IMG/VR virus record: IMGVR_UViG_3300027554_000007
Coordinates: 1-47,422 of that record
Reading direction: 5' to 3' (one strand)
Source: a virus
DNA length: 47,422 nt
Shown: positions 1 through 6,169 of the stretch, piece by piece
Numbering within the stretch: the stretch's first letter is position 1
How the letters are laid out: the number at the start of each line of letters is the position of its first letter
Program-made: the position numbers and the translations under genes
The notes under the pieces: generated by a model
What the model saw: the letters and a program-made list of their open reading frames with translations, nothing else
What the model was told of the DNA's origin: nothing
Database searches by the model: none

Positions 1-142
1 GGGCTGTTACGATATGTGACAGTTTTGTTGCAGTTTATGACAGCCATGTCGAGTGTTCGGTCAGAAAAACCACCATGGTGGACACGGGCCTATCGAGATA
101 GTTTGGCGCAACAATTACAGGTTTGACAGACGATACGTCTGC
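1..142. other. Host-side flank next to attL
   Basis: This stretch lies outside the direct repeat that marks the left end of the prophage, so it is most likely host DNA. I see no convincing gene. It carries a perfect 6-bp hairpin, CAGACG-ATA-CGTCTG, at 127-141, immediately beyond the CCA end of the tRNA fragment. On the minus strand this hairpin would follow the tRNA and could be its processing or termination signal, but no T-run follows it. Confidence 0.55.
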
Positions 143-252
143 TTGGTGGGCGATACTGGGATTGAACCAGTGACCCCTGCCGTGTGAAGGCATGAGCTTA
201 TTTTTTAAGCCTCTGAAATTCATACCTTTTATTTCCACACTCTCAAAACTGA
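143..252. repeat. attL: left copy of the 110-bp terminal direct repeat
   Basis: Bases 143-252 are identical to 47313-47422 and the match breaks exactly at 142/143, one base before the CCA end of a tRNA. The part shared with a host tRNA can extend only over about 143-192 (tRNA 3' half through the anticodon stem). Beyond 192 the sequence no longer looks like tRNA and should be phage DNA. The integrase stop codon is only 17 bases further in, the usual position of int beside its attachment site. Confidence 0.85.
144..192 (-). tRNA. Partial tRNA-Val(CAC), 3' half only (att core)
   Basis: Read on the minus strand, this gives an anticodon stem (TGCC/GGCA), a 7-base loop TTCACAC with anticodon CAC (184-186), a variable region, a TTCAATC T-loop closed by ACTGG/CCAGT, the acceptor strand ATCGCCC and an encoded CCA. 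The D-arm and 5' acceptor strand are missing, so it is not a functional gene. It is the 3' half kept as the integration core. The valine identity follows from the CAC anticodon. Confidence 0.85.
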
Positions 253-267
253 CCAAGAATTGACCAA
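250..267. promoter_or_regulatory. Paired TGACCAA motifs, candidate integrase arm sites
   Basis: TGACCAA occurs at 250-256 and 261-267, with an 11-base period (one helical turn), between the att repeat and the integrase stop codon. A very similar pair lies near the right end (47181-47198). Tyrosine integrases of this kind usually bind short direct repeats on both arms of attP, so these are candidates. The assignment is inference from position and spacing. Confidence 0.35.
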
Positions 268-268
268 A

Positions 269-1291
269 TTATTCATCCGCCCAGCCATGCGCTTTGACTC
301 TTTTCGCGATGTCCGGACTGGCAACATGCGTGTAATTTTCGACCATGGCGACGGTTGACCAGCCGCCATTGGCCTGCAATTTAAACAAATCCGGTTCCAA
401 AGAATATTGCCATGTTGCCCAAGTGTGACGGAGTGCGCGGAGGCTGATCGGCGGGATTCCCGTCCGTTTCGTCATCCGGTCAACGCGTTGGCGCGGTCCA
501 TAGAATCGCCCGTCCGGGGATCGCGCGTAGGGCTGACCGTTCCCGTTTAGGAAAACAAAATCATCAGCCCCTCGCCTTTCCGGCATGACCGCCCTGCCCC
601 GCCGCCCCATGTCATAAGACCGCACCCGACCGCCTTTGGTCTTCCAAAGGACAACCCGTTTGTTGTCCCGTCCGACCTGCCCCCAGGTCAGCGTCGTCAC
701 TTCGGAAGGCCGCGCCCCGGTCGCAACAAAGAACGTCAACATCGGTTCAAGATCCCCTGCAGCGGCCAAGACGGTTTCGATCCGTTCGGGTTCATACCAT
801 TCAAAGGCGGCTTTGACGGTCTTGGCTTTGCGAACTTTGAACGGGACCATCATCCGTTCCTCGGCAGCATGATTTAAGATCGCCGAAACCAAAGTGAAAA
901 AATGACGGTTCACGGTCGTCGCCGCTTGCGTTGTAAACAACTGATCAGCCGTCCGCCGCAGCGTTCCATTCGTGATGTCCGCCAGTGGCATGTCGGCCAG
1001 GGCCTGCAACACGCTCGGAAAATAATGATAAGTTGTGGAATTCCCGCCCGCTGACATCCAACTGATCGCAGCATCGGCGAAGGTCGTCGGGTCTTCATCC
1101 GGCGGCGGCGGCAAAGGTTTCCCTGCGGGCGTGATCCCATAAACCTGCCCAAAGATTTGAGCGGCCCGCGCCTTTAATATCAGGCGCGCTTCTGACTTGC
1201 TGCGAGTTCTAGCGCTTTCGTTAACCGTGACGCCGTGGACGGTGCCGCGGATGCGCCAGATGCCCGACGCCCTTTGGTCGAGGTGCAACAC
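269..1291 (-). CDS. int: Tyrosine-recombinase phage integrase
   Basis: This 340-residue protein should catalyse site-specific recombination between attP and the tRNA-Val attB. The N-terminus (GIWRIRGTVHG) resembles the short arm-binding domain of phage integrases, followed by a core-binding helical region at about 70-160. In the catalytic domain I can see R194 (TGARPSE), a likely lysine at 217/219, R288 (ALRHT), W311 in the usual His/Trp position (GGWS) and the nucleophile Y320 (ENYTHV). The first His of the HxLRH box is replaced by R285, a position that varies in the family. Length is normal. The start overlaps the upstream coupled gene by 112 bases; I keep it because the N-terminal motif begins there. 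It is the last gene of the leftward operon and ends 17 bases from attL. Confidence 0.95.
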   Translation of the reverse strand: MLHLDQRASGIWRIRGTVHGVTVNESARTRSKSEARLILKARAAQIFGQVYGITPAGKPLPPPPDEDPTTFADAAISWMSAGGNSTTYHYFPSVLQALADMPLADITNGTLRRTADQLFTTQAATTVNRHFFTLVSAILNHAAEERMMVPFKVRKAKTVKAAFEWYEPERIETVLAAAGDLEPMLTFFVATGARPSEVTTLTWGQVGRDNKRVVLWKTKGGRVRSYDMGRRGRAVMPERRGADDFVFLNGNGQPYARSPDGRFYGPRQRVDRMTKRTGIPPISLRALRHTWATWQYSLEPDLFKLQANGGWSTVAMVENYTHVASPDIAKRVKAHGWADE

Positions 1292-1491
1292 GGATCAGTT
1301 TCCAAATGCTGCAGCAATCGCCGCATGTGAACCGCCGTCAACCGGCGCGGCCCCTGCCCGATGCGCAGGCAACAGCCCAGCGCGTCGATTTCGGTCCGCA
1401 ATTTGCGCAGGTTTTGACCAAGCGTTTTCGCGGCCTCGACATCCGAAATCGTTTGAAACTCTGCAATGTTGACGGTGCGGCGCGACATCAA
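1180..1491 (-). CDS. Small protein upstream of and overlapping int
   Basis: This 103-residue protein is not recognised. Its start (ATG at 1489-1491) overlaps the stop of the preceding gene in an ATGA-type junction, which is how most genes in this element are coupled. Its 3' end overlaps the integrase start by 112 bases, which is unusually long, so a shadow reading is possible. The first half is helical and charged (DVEAAKTLGQNLRKLRTEIDALG) and there is a possible short DNA-binding stretch LTAVHMRRLLQHLE. Position between a repressor-controlled promoter and int makes an excisionase or integration regulator conceivable, but no family motif supports that. Confidence 0.5.
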   Translation of the reverse strand: MMSRRTVNIAEFQTISDVEAAKTLGQNLRKLRTEIDALGCCLRIGQGPRRLTAVHMRRLLQHLETDPCCTSTKGRRASGASAAPSTASRLTKALELAASQKRA

Positions 1492-1748
1492 CCAAGGCCC
1501 CTTGCCGCGCAGACGCGGTCAAAGGCGGCGTCTGCGTCGCCTGATTTATTCCATTCGGCCAACCAAATATCGGCCTGCGCCTTGGCATCCGATTCGGTTT
1601 CCGTCCCTGCGACAACCCGAACCCATTTGGATTTGCGTTCCACCGCACCCCAAAAGAACCCGGCGGCAGGATCACCCGACGGCGTCGTCGCAGGGCGAAT
1701 GTGGATGTCGATGGCGGCGGGCAAGCGTTTAGGCCGCGTCGTTGCCAT
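1488..1748 (-). CDS. Hypothetical 86-aa protein in the int operon
   Basis: Unrecognised protein. The middle and C-terminal half (GFFWGAVERKSKWVRV followed by an acidic helix) look like a folded small alpha/beta protein rather than a shadow. It starts inside the end of the upstream gene (20-base overlap) and ends in an ATGA overlap with the next gene, so all three small genes and int should be translated from one leftward mRNA. Confidence 0.55.
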   Translation of the reverse strand: MATTRPKRLPAAIDIHIRPATTPSGDPAAGFFWGAVERKSKWVRVVAGTETESDAKAQADIWLAEWNKSGDADAAFDRVCAARGLG

Positions 1749-2052
1749 TTGGCGTCACGTCCGAAACTGGAAGACTGCCCGCGGCCTGATTGGAATGACG
1801 GTTCAGCTGCGACAGATTTTCCTGCGCCGCCAGGATGCGCTGGGTTTCGATCCGCGCGCCCAATCCGTTCACGCGCCTGATCGCGGCGTTGACCGCATTG
1901 GCGCTGGCCGCAGTTGGGTTCAGATTGTCCAGAACAGCGAGCCGAAGGGATATGTTCAGCGCGTCGATTTGTTTGCGCTGCAAGGCGCGCCCTCGCGCTG
2001 TCATGCTGGACGTGCGGGCCGGGCTGCCGATGTGCGGCGTGGATTTGGACAT
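1729..2052 (-). CDS. First gene of the leftward int operon, unknown function
   Basis: This 107-residue protein is unrecognised and mostly helical after a Ser/Thr-rich N-terminus. Start choice is well supported: on the minus strand a strong AGGAGA ribosome binding site lies six bases before ATG at 2050-2052. A promoter with TTGACA lies about 25-50 bases further upstream with a repressor operator as its spacer. It is therefore the gene most directly exposed to the repressor switch. A longer overlapping minus-strand reading frame (1295-2185) lacks this signal and has Arg/Pro-rich shadow composition. Confidence 0.6.
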   Translation of the reverse strand: MSKSTPHIGSPARTSSMTARGRALQRKQIDALNISLRLAVLDNLNPTAASANAVNAAIRRVNGLGARIETQRILAAQENLSQLNRHSNQAAGSLPVSDVTPNGNDAA

Positions 2053-2075
2053 GATGTTCTCCTATTTCGGAGACA

Positions 2076-2104
2076 TAAAAAGTCCATTTATTTTGGATTG
2101 TCAA
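2076..2104 (-). promoter_or_regulatory. Leftward int-operon promoter with operator as spacer
   Basis: On the minus strand a perfect -35 TTGACA (2099-2104) is followed by exactly 17 bases (2082-2098) and a -10-like TTTTTA (2076-2081). The spacer itself is an imperfect copy of the repressor operator. The AGGAGA ribosome binding site and the start of the first int-operon gene follow within 25 bases. The layout implies repression by steric block of RNA polymerase. Confidence 0.6.
2082..2098. promoter_or_regulatory. Repressor operator copy 1 (imperfect)
   Basis: GTCCATTT-A-TTTTGGAT: the left half-site matches the consensus GTCCATTTnAAATGGAC exactly and the right half-site is degenerate. It fills the spacer of the int-operon promoter. 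Confidence 0.55.
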
Positions 2105-2112
2105 TAGGTTTT

Positions 2113-2129
2113 GTCCATTTAAAATGGAT
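2113..2129. promoter_or_regulatory. Repressor operator copy 2
   Basis: GTCCATTT-A-AAATGGAT differs from the perfect palindrome only in its last base. Its centre is 31 bases (about three helical turns) from operator 1, and it lies just upstream of the int-operon -35. That spacing would place two repressor dimers on the same DNA face. Confidence 0.7.
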
Positions 2130-2171
2130 AGAGTCTGTGATCGGTGGACCTGCGACGCCATATTTCTGGGC

Positions 2172-2801
2172 CTAAAACTGCGCATGATCCATCGGCAAGA
2201 TCGAAGTGACCTGGACGTCGGCGATAGGTTTCACATCCGGATTTAAGCTGACCAGATTGAAGACCCCGAACCGGCTGCCCTTATTTAGAATCTTAAACAA
2301 CACGCGTCCGTCGGCCAGCTGGGCGATGCAAACTCGCCCGACATAACGTTCGACATGTTCGTCCATAACCGAATAGAAAATCAAGGTGCCGTGCGGAAAC
2401 GCTGGTTCCATGGAATTGCCATCCAACATCACCGCTTCGGTTGTCGGTTCCGGCTTAAATGTCGTTTGAATTTCGTCATAAATATCCCCGAAAGGCGTGA
2501 AGGCTGACGCCGCGCCGACATATCCGCGCATCGGCACGGTCCAGGTGCCGCCATCATTCGCGGGTTGGTCATCGCCCTGCCCTTGATGGGCCCAAGTCTC
2601 CCCGCTTTCGCCGAATTGCAATTTAGGTGTCGGCATTCCCAAGGCCTCCGCCAGCTTTTTCATAGCCTTTGGGCGCGGGACAGAAACATCCTTTTCCCAG
2701 GAACTGACTGACGTCTTTCCTACGCCAACCAGATCGGCCAACTCTTGCTGCGTCAATTTTTTGGCGGTTCGGGCCGCCTTCACCCGTGACCCGAAACTCA
2801 T
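2172..2801 (-). CDS. cI: CI/LexA-like phage repressor (XRE HTH + S24 domain)
   Basis: This 209-residue protein should maintain lysogeny by binding the GTCCATTTnAAATGGAC operators. An XRE helix-turn-helix lies at about 17-37 (LTQQELADLVGVGKTSVSSW). An S24 peptidase-like dimerisation domain covers about 87-205, with the Ser/Lys dyad visible as S130 (DGNSMEP) and K170 (VLFKIL). The expected self-cleavage dipeptide Ala-Gly reads Ala-Ala (GYVGAAS, 97-98), so RecA-stimulated cleavage may be slow or absent. I start at ATG 2799-2801, preceded by a G-rich ribosome binding site; the longer frame to 2873 would run through its own operator and adds no domain. It is divergent from the Cro-like gene. Confidence 0.9.
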   Translation of the reverse strand: MSFGSRVKAARTAKKLTQQELADLVGVGKTSVSSWEKDVSVPRPKAMKKLAEALGMPTPKLQFGESGETWAHQGQGDDQPANDGGTWTVPMRGYVGAASAFTPFGDIYDEIQTTFKPEPTTEAVMLDGNSMEPAFPHGTLIFYSVMDEHVERYVGRVCIAQLADGRVLFKILNKGSRFGVFNLVSLNPDVKPIADVQVTSILPMDHAQF

Positions 2802-2835
2802 CGGACGCCCCCCGACATTGGCGGTGATGCAGATA

Positions 2836-2852
2836 GTCCAATAAAAATGGAC
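2836..2852. promoter_or_regulatory. Repressor operator copy 3 (imperfect)
   Basis: GTCCAATA-A-AAATGGAC has both outer GTCCA/TGGAC half-sites and one degenerate inner arm. It covers the predicted -10 of the repressor promoter, so binding here would give autorepression. Its centre is 32 bases from operator 4, mirroring the spacing of operators 1 and 2. Confidence 0.65.
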
Positions 2853-2867
2853 AAACACGGTTGACAA
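2839..2867 (-). promoter_or_regulatory. Leftward repressor promoter
   Basis: On the minus strand, TTGTCA (2862-2867) and TTATTG (2839-2844) are separated by 17 bases. The -35 overlaps the TTGACA of the rightward promoter on the other strand, so the two divergent promoters are back to back. The -10 is a weak match. Confidence 0.4.
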
Positions 2868-2889
2868 GTCCATTTTAAATGGACATTGA
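2861..2889 (+). promoter_or_regulatory. Rightward early promoter with operator as spacer
   Basis: A perfect -35 TTGACA at 2861-2866 is followed by a 17-base spacer that is almost exactly the perfect operator (2868-2884), then a -10-like CATTGA (2884-2889). The predicted start of transcription is about 2896, directly at the ATG of the Cro-like gene. The arrangement copies that of the int-operon promoter. Confidence 0.5.
2868..2884. promoter_or_regulatory. Repressor operator copy 4 (perfect palindrome)
   Basis: GTCCATTT-T-AAATGGAC is a perfect 8+1+8 palindrome located between the -35 and -10 of the rightward early promoter. It is the best of four copies and defines the consensus. Being the strongest, it should be the site that shuts off lytic transcription. 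Confidence 0.8.
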
Positions 2890-2896
2890 AGCCCCT

Positions 2897-3235
2897 ATGA
2901 AGTCCAACACCAACATCACGCCTCCGGCCATGGCCGCGCGCATCCCGTCTGACGCCCGCGAAAATGCTGTGCGGTTCATCACTCATGTTTTCTTCGGCGG
3001 ATCGCAGGCTAATCTTTGTCGCGAAATGGCTTGGAACCCGACGACGGTTTCTGCCCGCGCTGCGAAAGGCGGGTTCACGGCTGACCAACAAACTGCGCTT
3101 CTGGAAAAATCTGATGCGCAAGGTTGGGGCATTCGGCCCGCGCATTTCTTTCCGGAACGCCTGTCCGATTTGGATGTCCCGCATCCCAAGGATGTCACGG
3201 TTTCGAATGACAATCCCCAGGCGGTCACCGCCTGA
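2897..3235 (+). CDS. Cro/YdaS-like regulator, first early gene
   Basis: This 112-residue protein is the first rightward gene, divergent from the repressor, the normal place for Cro. A helix-turn-helix is likely in GGSQANLCREMAWNPTTVSARAAKGG, and the following FTADQQTALLEKSDAQGWGIRPAHFFP resembles the C-terminal part of YdaS/Cro-type proteins. A longer frame starts at 2879 inside the operator. I prefer ATG 2897 because the predicted transcript begins at about 2896. There is no clear Shine-Dalgarno, so translation may be leaderless. Function is inferred mainly from position. Confidence 0.65.
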   Translation: MKSNTNITPPAMAARIPSDARENAVRFITHVFFGGSQANLCREMAWNPTTVSARAAKGGFTADQQTALLEKSDAQGWGIRPAHFFPERLSDLDVPHPKDVTVSNDNPQAVTA

Positions 3236-3473
3236 TGTCTTTCCGTCTTCAACCCAATTGGGCGCGTCGTTCCTTCGCGCGTCCTGACCAAGGGGGCAGC
3301 GCCCCGCTCCGTTCAATCTGCGGCTTTCCAAAGAGCCTGTCATTTTGTCCTCGCTTTGTTTGTCGTTTCGCACCTGCAGACCTAGCGGCTTGGTCGAATT
3401 TTTCCAACTGGAAAGCCCGCTGCGCTTTCCATGCAACGCAATTGATTGCGTCCAACCGTGAAAGCTGCACCGC
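3236..3473. promoter_or_regulatory. Intergenic control region with three dyads
   Basis: No well-supported gene lies here. Three dyads follow one another: TTTCCA-AC-TGGAAA (3401-3414), GGAAAGC-N7-GCTTTCC (3410-3430) and ACGCAAT-TG-ATTGCGT (3436-3451), plus a smaller GGGGC-AGC-GCCCC at 3293-3305. The cluster ends 23 bases before the next gene. It could hold operators for the Cro-like or CII-like proteins or an attenuator. An 80-codon frame (3235-3477) spans the region and overlaps both neighbours by a few bases, but its Trp/Cys/Arg/Phe-rich composition and the dyads argue against it. Confidence 0.45.
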
Positions 3474-3953
3474 ATGACCCGTCTTGAAACCCATCCCGCC
3501 CTGCCCCGCCGCGTTGTTTGTCAATTGATGCGGCGCCTGACGACTGCCTGCGGCGGCGTTGTCGAATCCGGCGGCGTGTTGGACCTGTCCAAATCCCGCA
3601 TCGGGCAATTCCAAGACCCGAACGGGACGGCCAGTCCGACGGTCGCGCAAGTCCTCGCGCTGGAAATCTACTGCGGCGAGCCCATCTTCACCCGCGCGAT
3701 CGCCAAGGCCCAAGGCTTTGCCCCGATGGACGATGCGGGCGCGCCTGACCTGACAACCCAGGCGATTGATTTGACGACGCTGACGTCGAACCTGGCCGCA
3801 ACGGCGGCGCGCGCCATGGCCGACAATCACCTTTGCGAGAATGAAGCGGACCTGTTGCGCAAAGCCCGCCACGAAATTGATCTGGCGTTGGAAAAAATCG
3901 ACGCGCGCACCACGTCGGTCCTGCAGCTGTCCAAGCGGCCCGCCGCGCAATGA
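3474..3953 (+). CDS. CII/CP76-like phage regulatory protein
   Basis: This 159-residue protein has the layout of phage regulatory CII/CP76-type proteins. The N-terminal half is helical with a possible DNA-binding segment (ESGGVLDLSKSRIGQFQDPNGTA). A middle segment about target choice (TVAQVLALEIYCGEPIFTRAIAKAQGF) and a long C-terminal helix with an acidic repeat (ENEADLLRKARHEIDLALEKIDA) follow. It is separated from the Cro-like gene by the dyad-rich control region and overlaps the next gene by ATGA. The family assignment is tentative; a general DNA-binding regulator of early transcription is the safer statement. Confidence 0.5.
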   Translation: MTRLETHPALPRRVVCQLMRRLTTACGGVVESGGVLDLSKSRIGQFQDPNGTASPTVAQVLALEIYCGEPIFTRAIAKAQGFAPMDDAGAPDLTTQAIDLTTLTSNLAATAARAMADNHLCENEADLLRKARHEIDLALEKIDARTTSVLQLSKRPAAQ

Positions 3954-4315
3954 CGCCGCATCGGTCAACCGTTTTCCAAACCGACCCTGACGACGCCTTG
4001 CGCGACGCCCATCGGCGCTGCGTGCCGTTGATCACCGCGATCGATGCCGTGGCCAAGGCCCCGGATTCCCATCCTGCGCAGATGCAGCTTTTGAAAGCCT
4101 TGGACAGCGTCAGCCGCGACGACGTGTTTGAAATCGCCATCAGCGATTCCCTGGCGCAGCTGGTCCTGACCCTTTGCCACATGCTGGGCGGGCCGGTGAC
4201 CCCTGCCATCCGCGCGGTTCTGGCGTCGGCCCTGACCGGACTGGACGCTGCGGGATGGCGCAAAGCCCAGAACCGCCCGCCGCCGCCGCGTCTTCGCACC
4301 GACCTTTACGCCTAA
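3950..4315 (+). CDS. Hypothetical early protein, 121 aa
   Basis: Unrecognised, mostly alpha-helical protein without Cys pairs or membrane segments. It has a proline-rich basic tail (RPPPPRLRTDL). The ATGA overlap with the preceding regulator and codon use like that of its neighbours support it as real. Confidence 0.65.
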   Translation: MTPHRSTVFQTDPDDALRDAHRRCVPLITAIDAVAKAPDSHPAQMQLLKALDSVSRDDVFEIAISDSLAQLVLTLCHMLGGPVTPAIRAVLASALTGLDAAGWRKAQNRPPPPRLRTDLYA

Positions 4316-4358
4316 GCGCCAACCCCTTCCCAAACCCCTGCCCCAACGGAGACCCAAG

Positions 4359-4520
4359 ATGACACCCCGACATTCCAAGCCTGCAACCCGTCGCGGCAAA
4401 CGCTCCGAAATCAAACTGGAACTCCGGACGTTGAAACGCGGCGTCACGAAACGCGAATTTCTGGGCCTCTGCACGGATGTCCAGACCCGCAGGATCACCG
4501 AACTGACCGCCCAACTTTAA
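4359..4520 (+). CDS. Small basic protein, 53 aa
   Basis: This short gene is preceded by GGAG eight bases before the ATG. The product is strongly basic at the N-terminus (MTPRHSKPATRRGKRSE) and continues with a helix-turn-like segment, LKRGVTKREFLGLCTDVQTRRI. Size and charge fit a small nucleic-acid-binding accessory protein. No family is recognised. Confidence 0.55.
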   Translation: MTPRHSKPATRRGKRSEIKLELRTLKRGVTKREFLGLCTDVQTRRITELTAQL

Positions 4521-4564
4521 CCGCCGCCATCCCCTTCCTTCACCCCAACACAAAAGGCAAAGCC

Positions 4565-4936
4565 ATGACCCGAATTCCCGCACTTGAAGACATCCAGCCC
4601 TCGGCCATCCCCGCCAAATTAAAAGGCGCGCTCGCCATCGTGGGATTAAAAATCCTGCAGGCGCGGTCCCGCCGTGAACCCGCGCCCGTGGTTCTGACCG
4701 ACGCGGAACGGACAAATCTTGGCCTGATTTTGGACTGCGGTCCCATCATGCAATCCGTCACCTTCCCCGCCCTGAATGGCGCCGCGCGCGTTGCGACAAT
4801 TATCGGGCGTTTTGAAAGCGCCTGCCTGCCCGAAGATGTTTTCAATGCCATGGTCAAGCGCGGCCTGATCACAAACGGCGCGCAGATCACCGACGCCGCC
4901 CGCGCTGCCCTCGCCGACGAAGGCATCACCGCCTAG
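4565..4936 (+). CDS. Hypothetical early protein, 123 aa
   Basis: Unrecognised protein just upstream of the primase (three bases between stop and next start). The sequence is mixed alpha/beta; the C-terminal VFNAMVKRGLITNGAQITDAARAALADEG looks like a small winged-helix-like end. Its place suggests an accessory role in replication, but nothing shows that directly. Confidence 0.6.
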   Translation: MTRIPALEDIQPSAIPAKLKGALAIVGLKILQARSRREPAPVVLTDAERTNLGLILDCGPIMQSVTFPALNGAARVATIIGRFESACLPEDVFNAMVKRGLITNGAQITDAARAALADEGITA

Positions 4937-4939
4937 ATC

Positions 4940-6169
4940 ATGGCGGGCCGTTTCGACATTGATGCAATCCGGCAGCTGAACCCGCCGCGCAGCGTGTTTT
5001 CCAAACTCGGGATTCCGCACATGGTCCGCGGCGACCGGATCAAGGCCGACTGTCCCGGATGCGGCAAGTCGAACAAATTCGATTTCAGCATTTCGAAACA
5101 GGTTTATTCCTGTTTCGGCGGCGGGTGCGAATTCGGTCATGGCCGCGCGGGCATCATCGATTTTGTGATGGATGTTTTGAACCGCGACTTTGTCGAGGCC
5201 TGCAAATTCCTCGGCGGCGAAAAGGACCTGACGGACGCCGAAAAACAAGACGCCGCCAAACGCCAACGGATGCGCGAGGCCGCCGTCAAGAAAGCGGAAA
5301 ACATCCGCCTGCGCCGCACCCGAAAACACATGGAAAAGATTTTGGACCAATGCCAACCGGGCGAAGGTTCGTTGGCCCAAACCTATCTGGAAACCCGCGG
5401 TCACGCCCGTGGCATCAAAGCCTTGGGCTGGCCAACCGATTTGATGTTTCACCCCGGACTGGAAGCCTTTGTCGGCGACGGCGATGACAAATGCGCGGCG
5501 GGCACGTTTCCGGCGCTGATTTCAAAGGGACGAAACGCGAGCGGCAAACTGGTCCTGTTGCACCGCACTTACTTGCAGCCCGCGCCAGACGGCGGAATGA
5601 TGAAGGCCGCGCCCGTCCTGCCCGATCATCTGGCAGACGATTGGAACGCCAAACAAATGGTCGGGGTTTTGTCGCGCTGCGATTCAGGCGTGTTTTTGGG
5701 CGCGACGCCTGACGTCACCCATGACCCGACCCTGCCCGTCTTGGTCGCGGAAGGGATTGAATCGACCTTGGCCCTCGCAACGGCGGGCGTGTCCGGCGCA
5801 TTTTATGCGGCGCTGTCTTTGGACCGCGTCATCGGTCGGCCTTCCTCTGCGCGGCGCGGAATGGAAGGCTGGCGACCGCCGGAAGCGGGCCGCCCAATCA
5901 TCATCGCCGCCGACAATGATTTGTCGCCCGTCCCGCCCGCTTTCCCCTGCGGTCTGGACCGGGCGCAAAGCCTGTTCAGCAAAGCCAAATCGCGTCTGGC
6001 CGAATTGGATTTCGCGGTCGAGGTCGTCTTCCCGCCCGCAGGCTGCGACCCCGAGGATTGGCTGACCCATCGCCCCGAAAATCAATCCGTCCCGGCGCCC
6101 CCTGATTCCGCCGCAGACGTCGAAATCACCGTCATCAAAACAGACAAAACAGAAAGCGAGGCCGCATGA
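4940..6169 (+). CDS. DNA primase with CHC2 zinc finger and Toprim domain
   Basis: This 409-residue protein should synthesise RNA primers for phage replication. An N-terminal zinc finger is visible as C38-x2-C41 (DCPGCG) and C58-x4-C63 (SCFGGGC). A charged linker (about 100-135) leads to a Toprim domain with the conserved glutamate in VAEGIES (about residue 274) and the DxD-type motif in IIAADND (about 321-327). The C-terminal region (CDPEDWL) matches the end of phage Toprim primases. The separate helicase is encoded downstream at 9442-11457. The next gene starts within its stop codon (ATGA). Confidence 0.88.
   Translation: MAGRFDIDAIRQLNPPRSVFSKLGIPHMVRGDRIKADCPGCGKSNKFDFSISKQVYSCFGGGCEFGHGRAGIIDFVMDVLNRDFVEACKFLGGEKDLTDAEKQDAAKRQRMREAAVKKAENIRLRRTRKHMEKILDQCQPGEGSLAQTYLETRGHARGIKALGWPTDLMFHPGLEAFVGDGDDKCAAGTFPALISKGRNASGKLVLLHRTYLQPAPDGGMMKAAPVLPDHLADDWNAKQMVGVLSRCDSGVFLGATPDVTHDPTLPVLVAEGIESTLALATAGVSGAFYAALSLDRVIGRPSSARRGMEGWRPPEAGRPIIIAADNDLSPVPPAFPCGLDRAQSLFSKAKSRLAELDFAVEVVFPPAGCDPEDWLTHRPENQSVPAPPDSAADVEITVIKTDKTESEAA

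Noticed and set aside
143-252. tmRNA instead of tRNA-Val as the integration target
   Set aside because: The fragment has a normal 7-base anticodon loop with CAC and standard T and acceptor arms; no tag-coding or pseudoknot region is present.
143-252. Repeat as a simple assembly overlap of a circular contig
   Set aside because: A pure end overlap would begin at position 1, but 1-142 is unrelated to the sequence before 47313; a host flank plus attP at the other end fits better.
1295-2185. Long minus-strand frame of 296 codons over the int-operon genes
   Set aside because: Arg/Pro-rich shadow composition and no ribosome binding site; the three shorter coupled genes with a strong AGGAGA site explain the DNA better.
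3235-3477. 80-codon frame between the Cro-like and CII-like genes
   Set aside because: It overlaps both neighbours neatly, but composition is odd (Trp, Cys, Phe, Arg) and the DNA is full of dyads; kept as a regulatory region.
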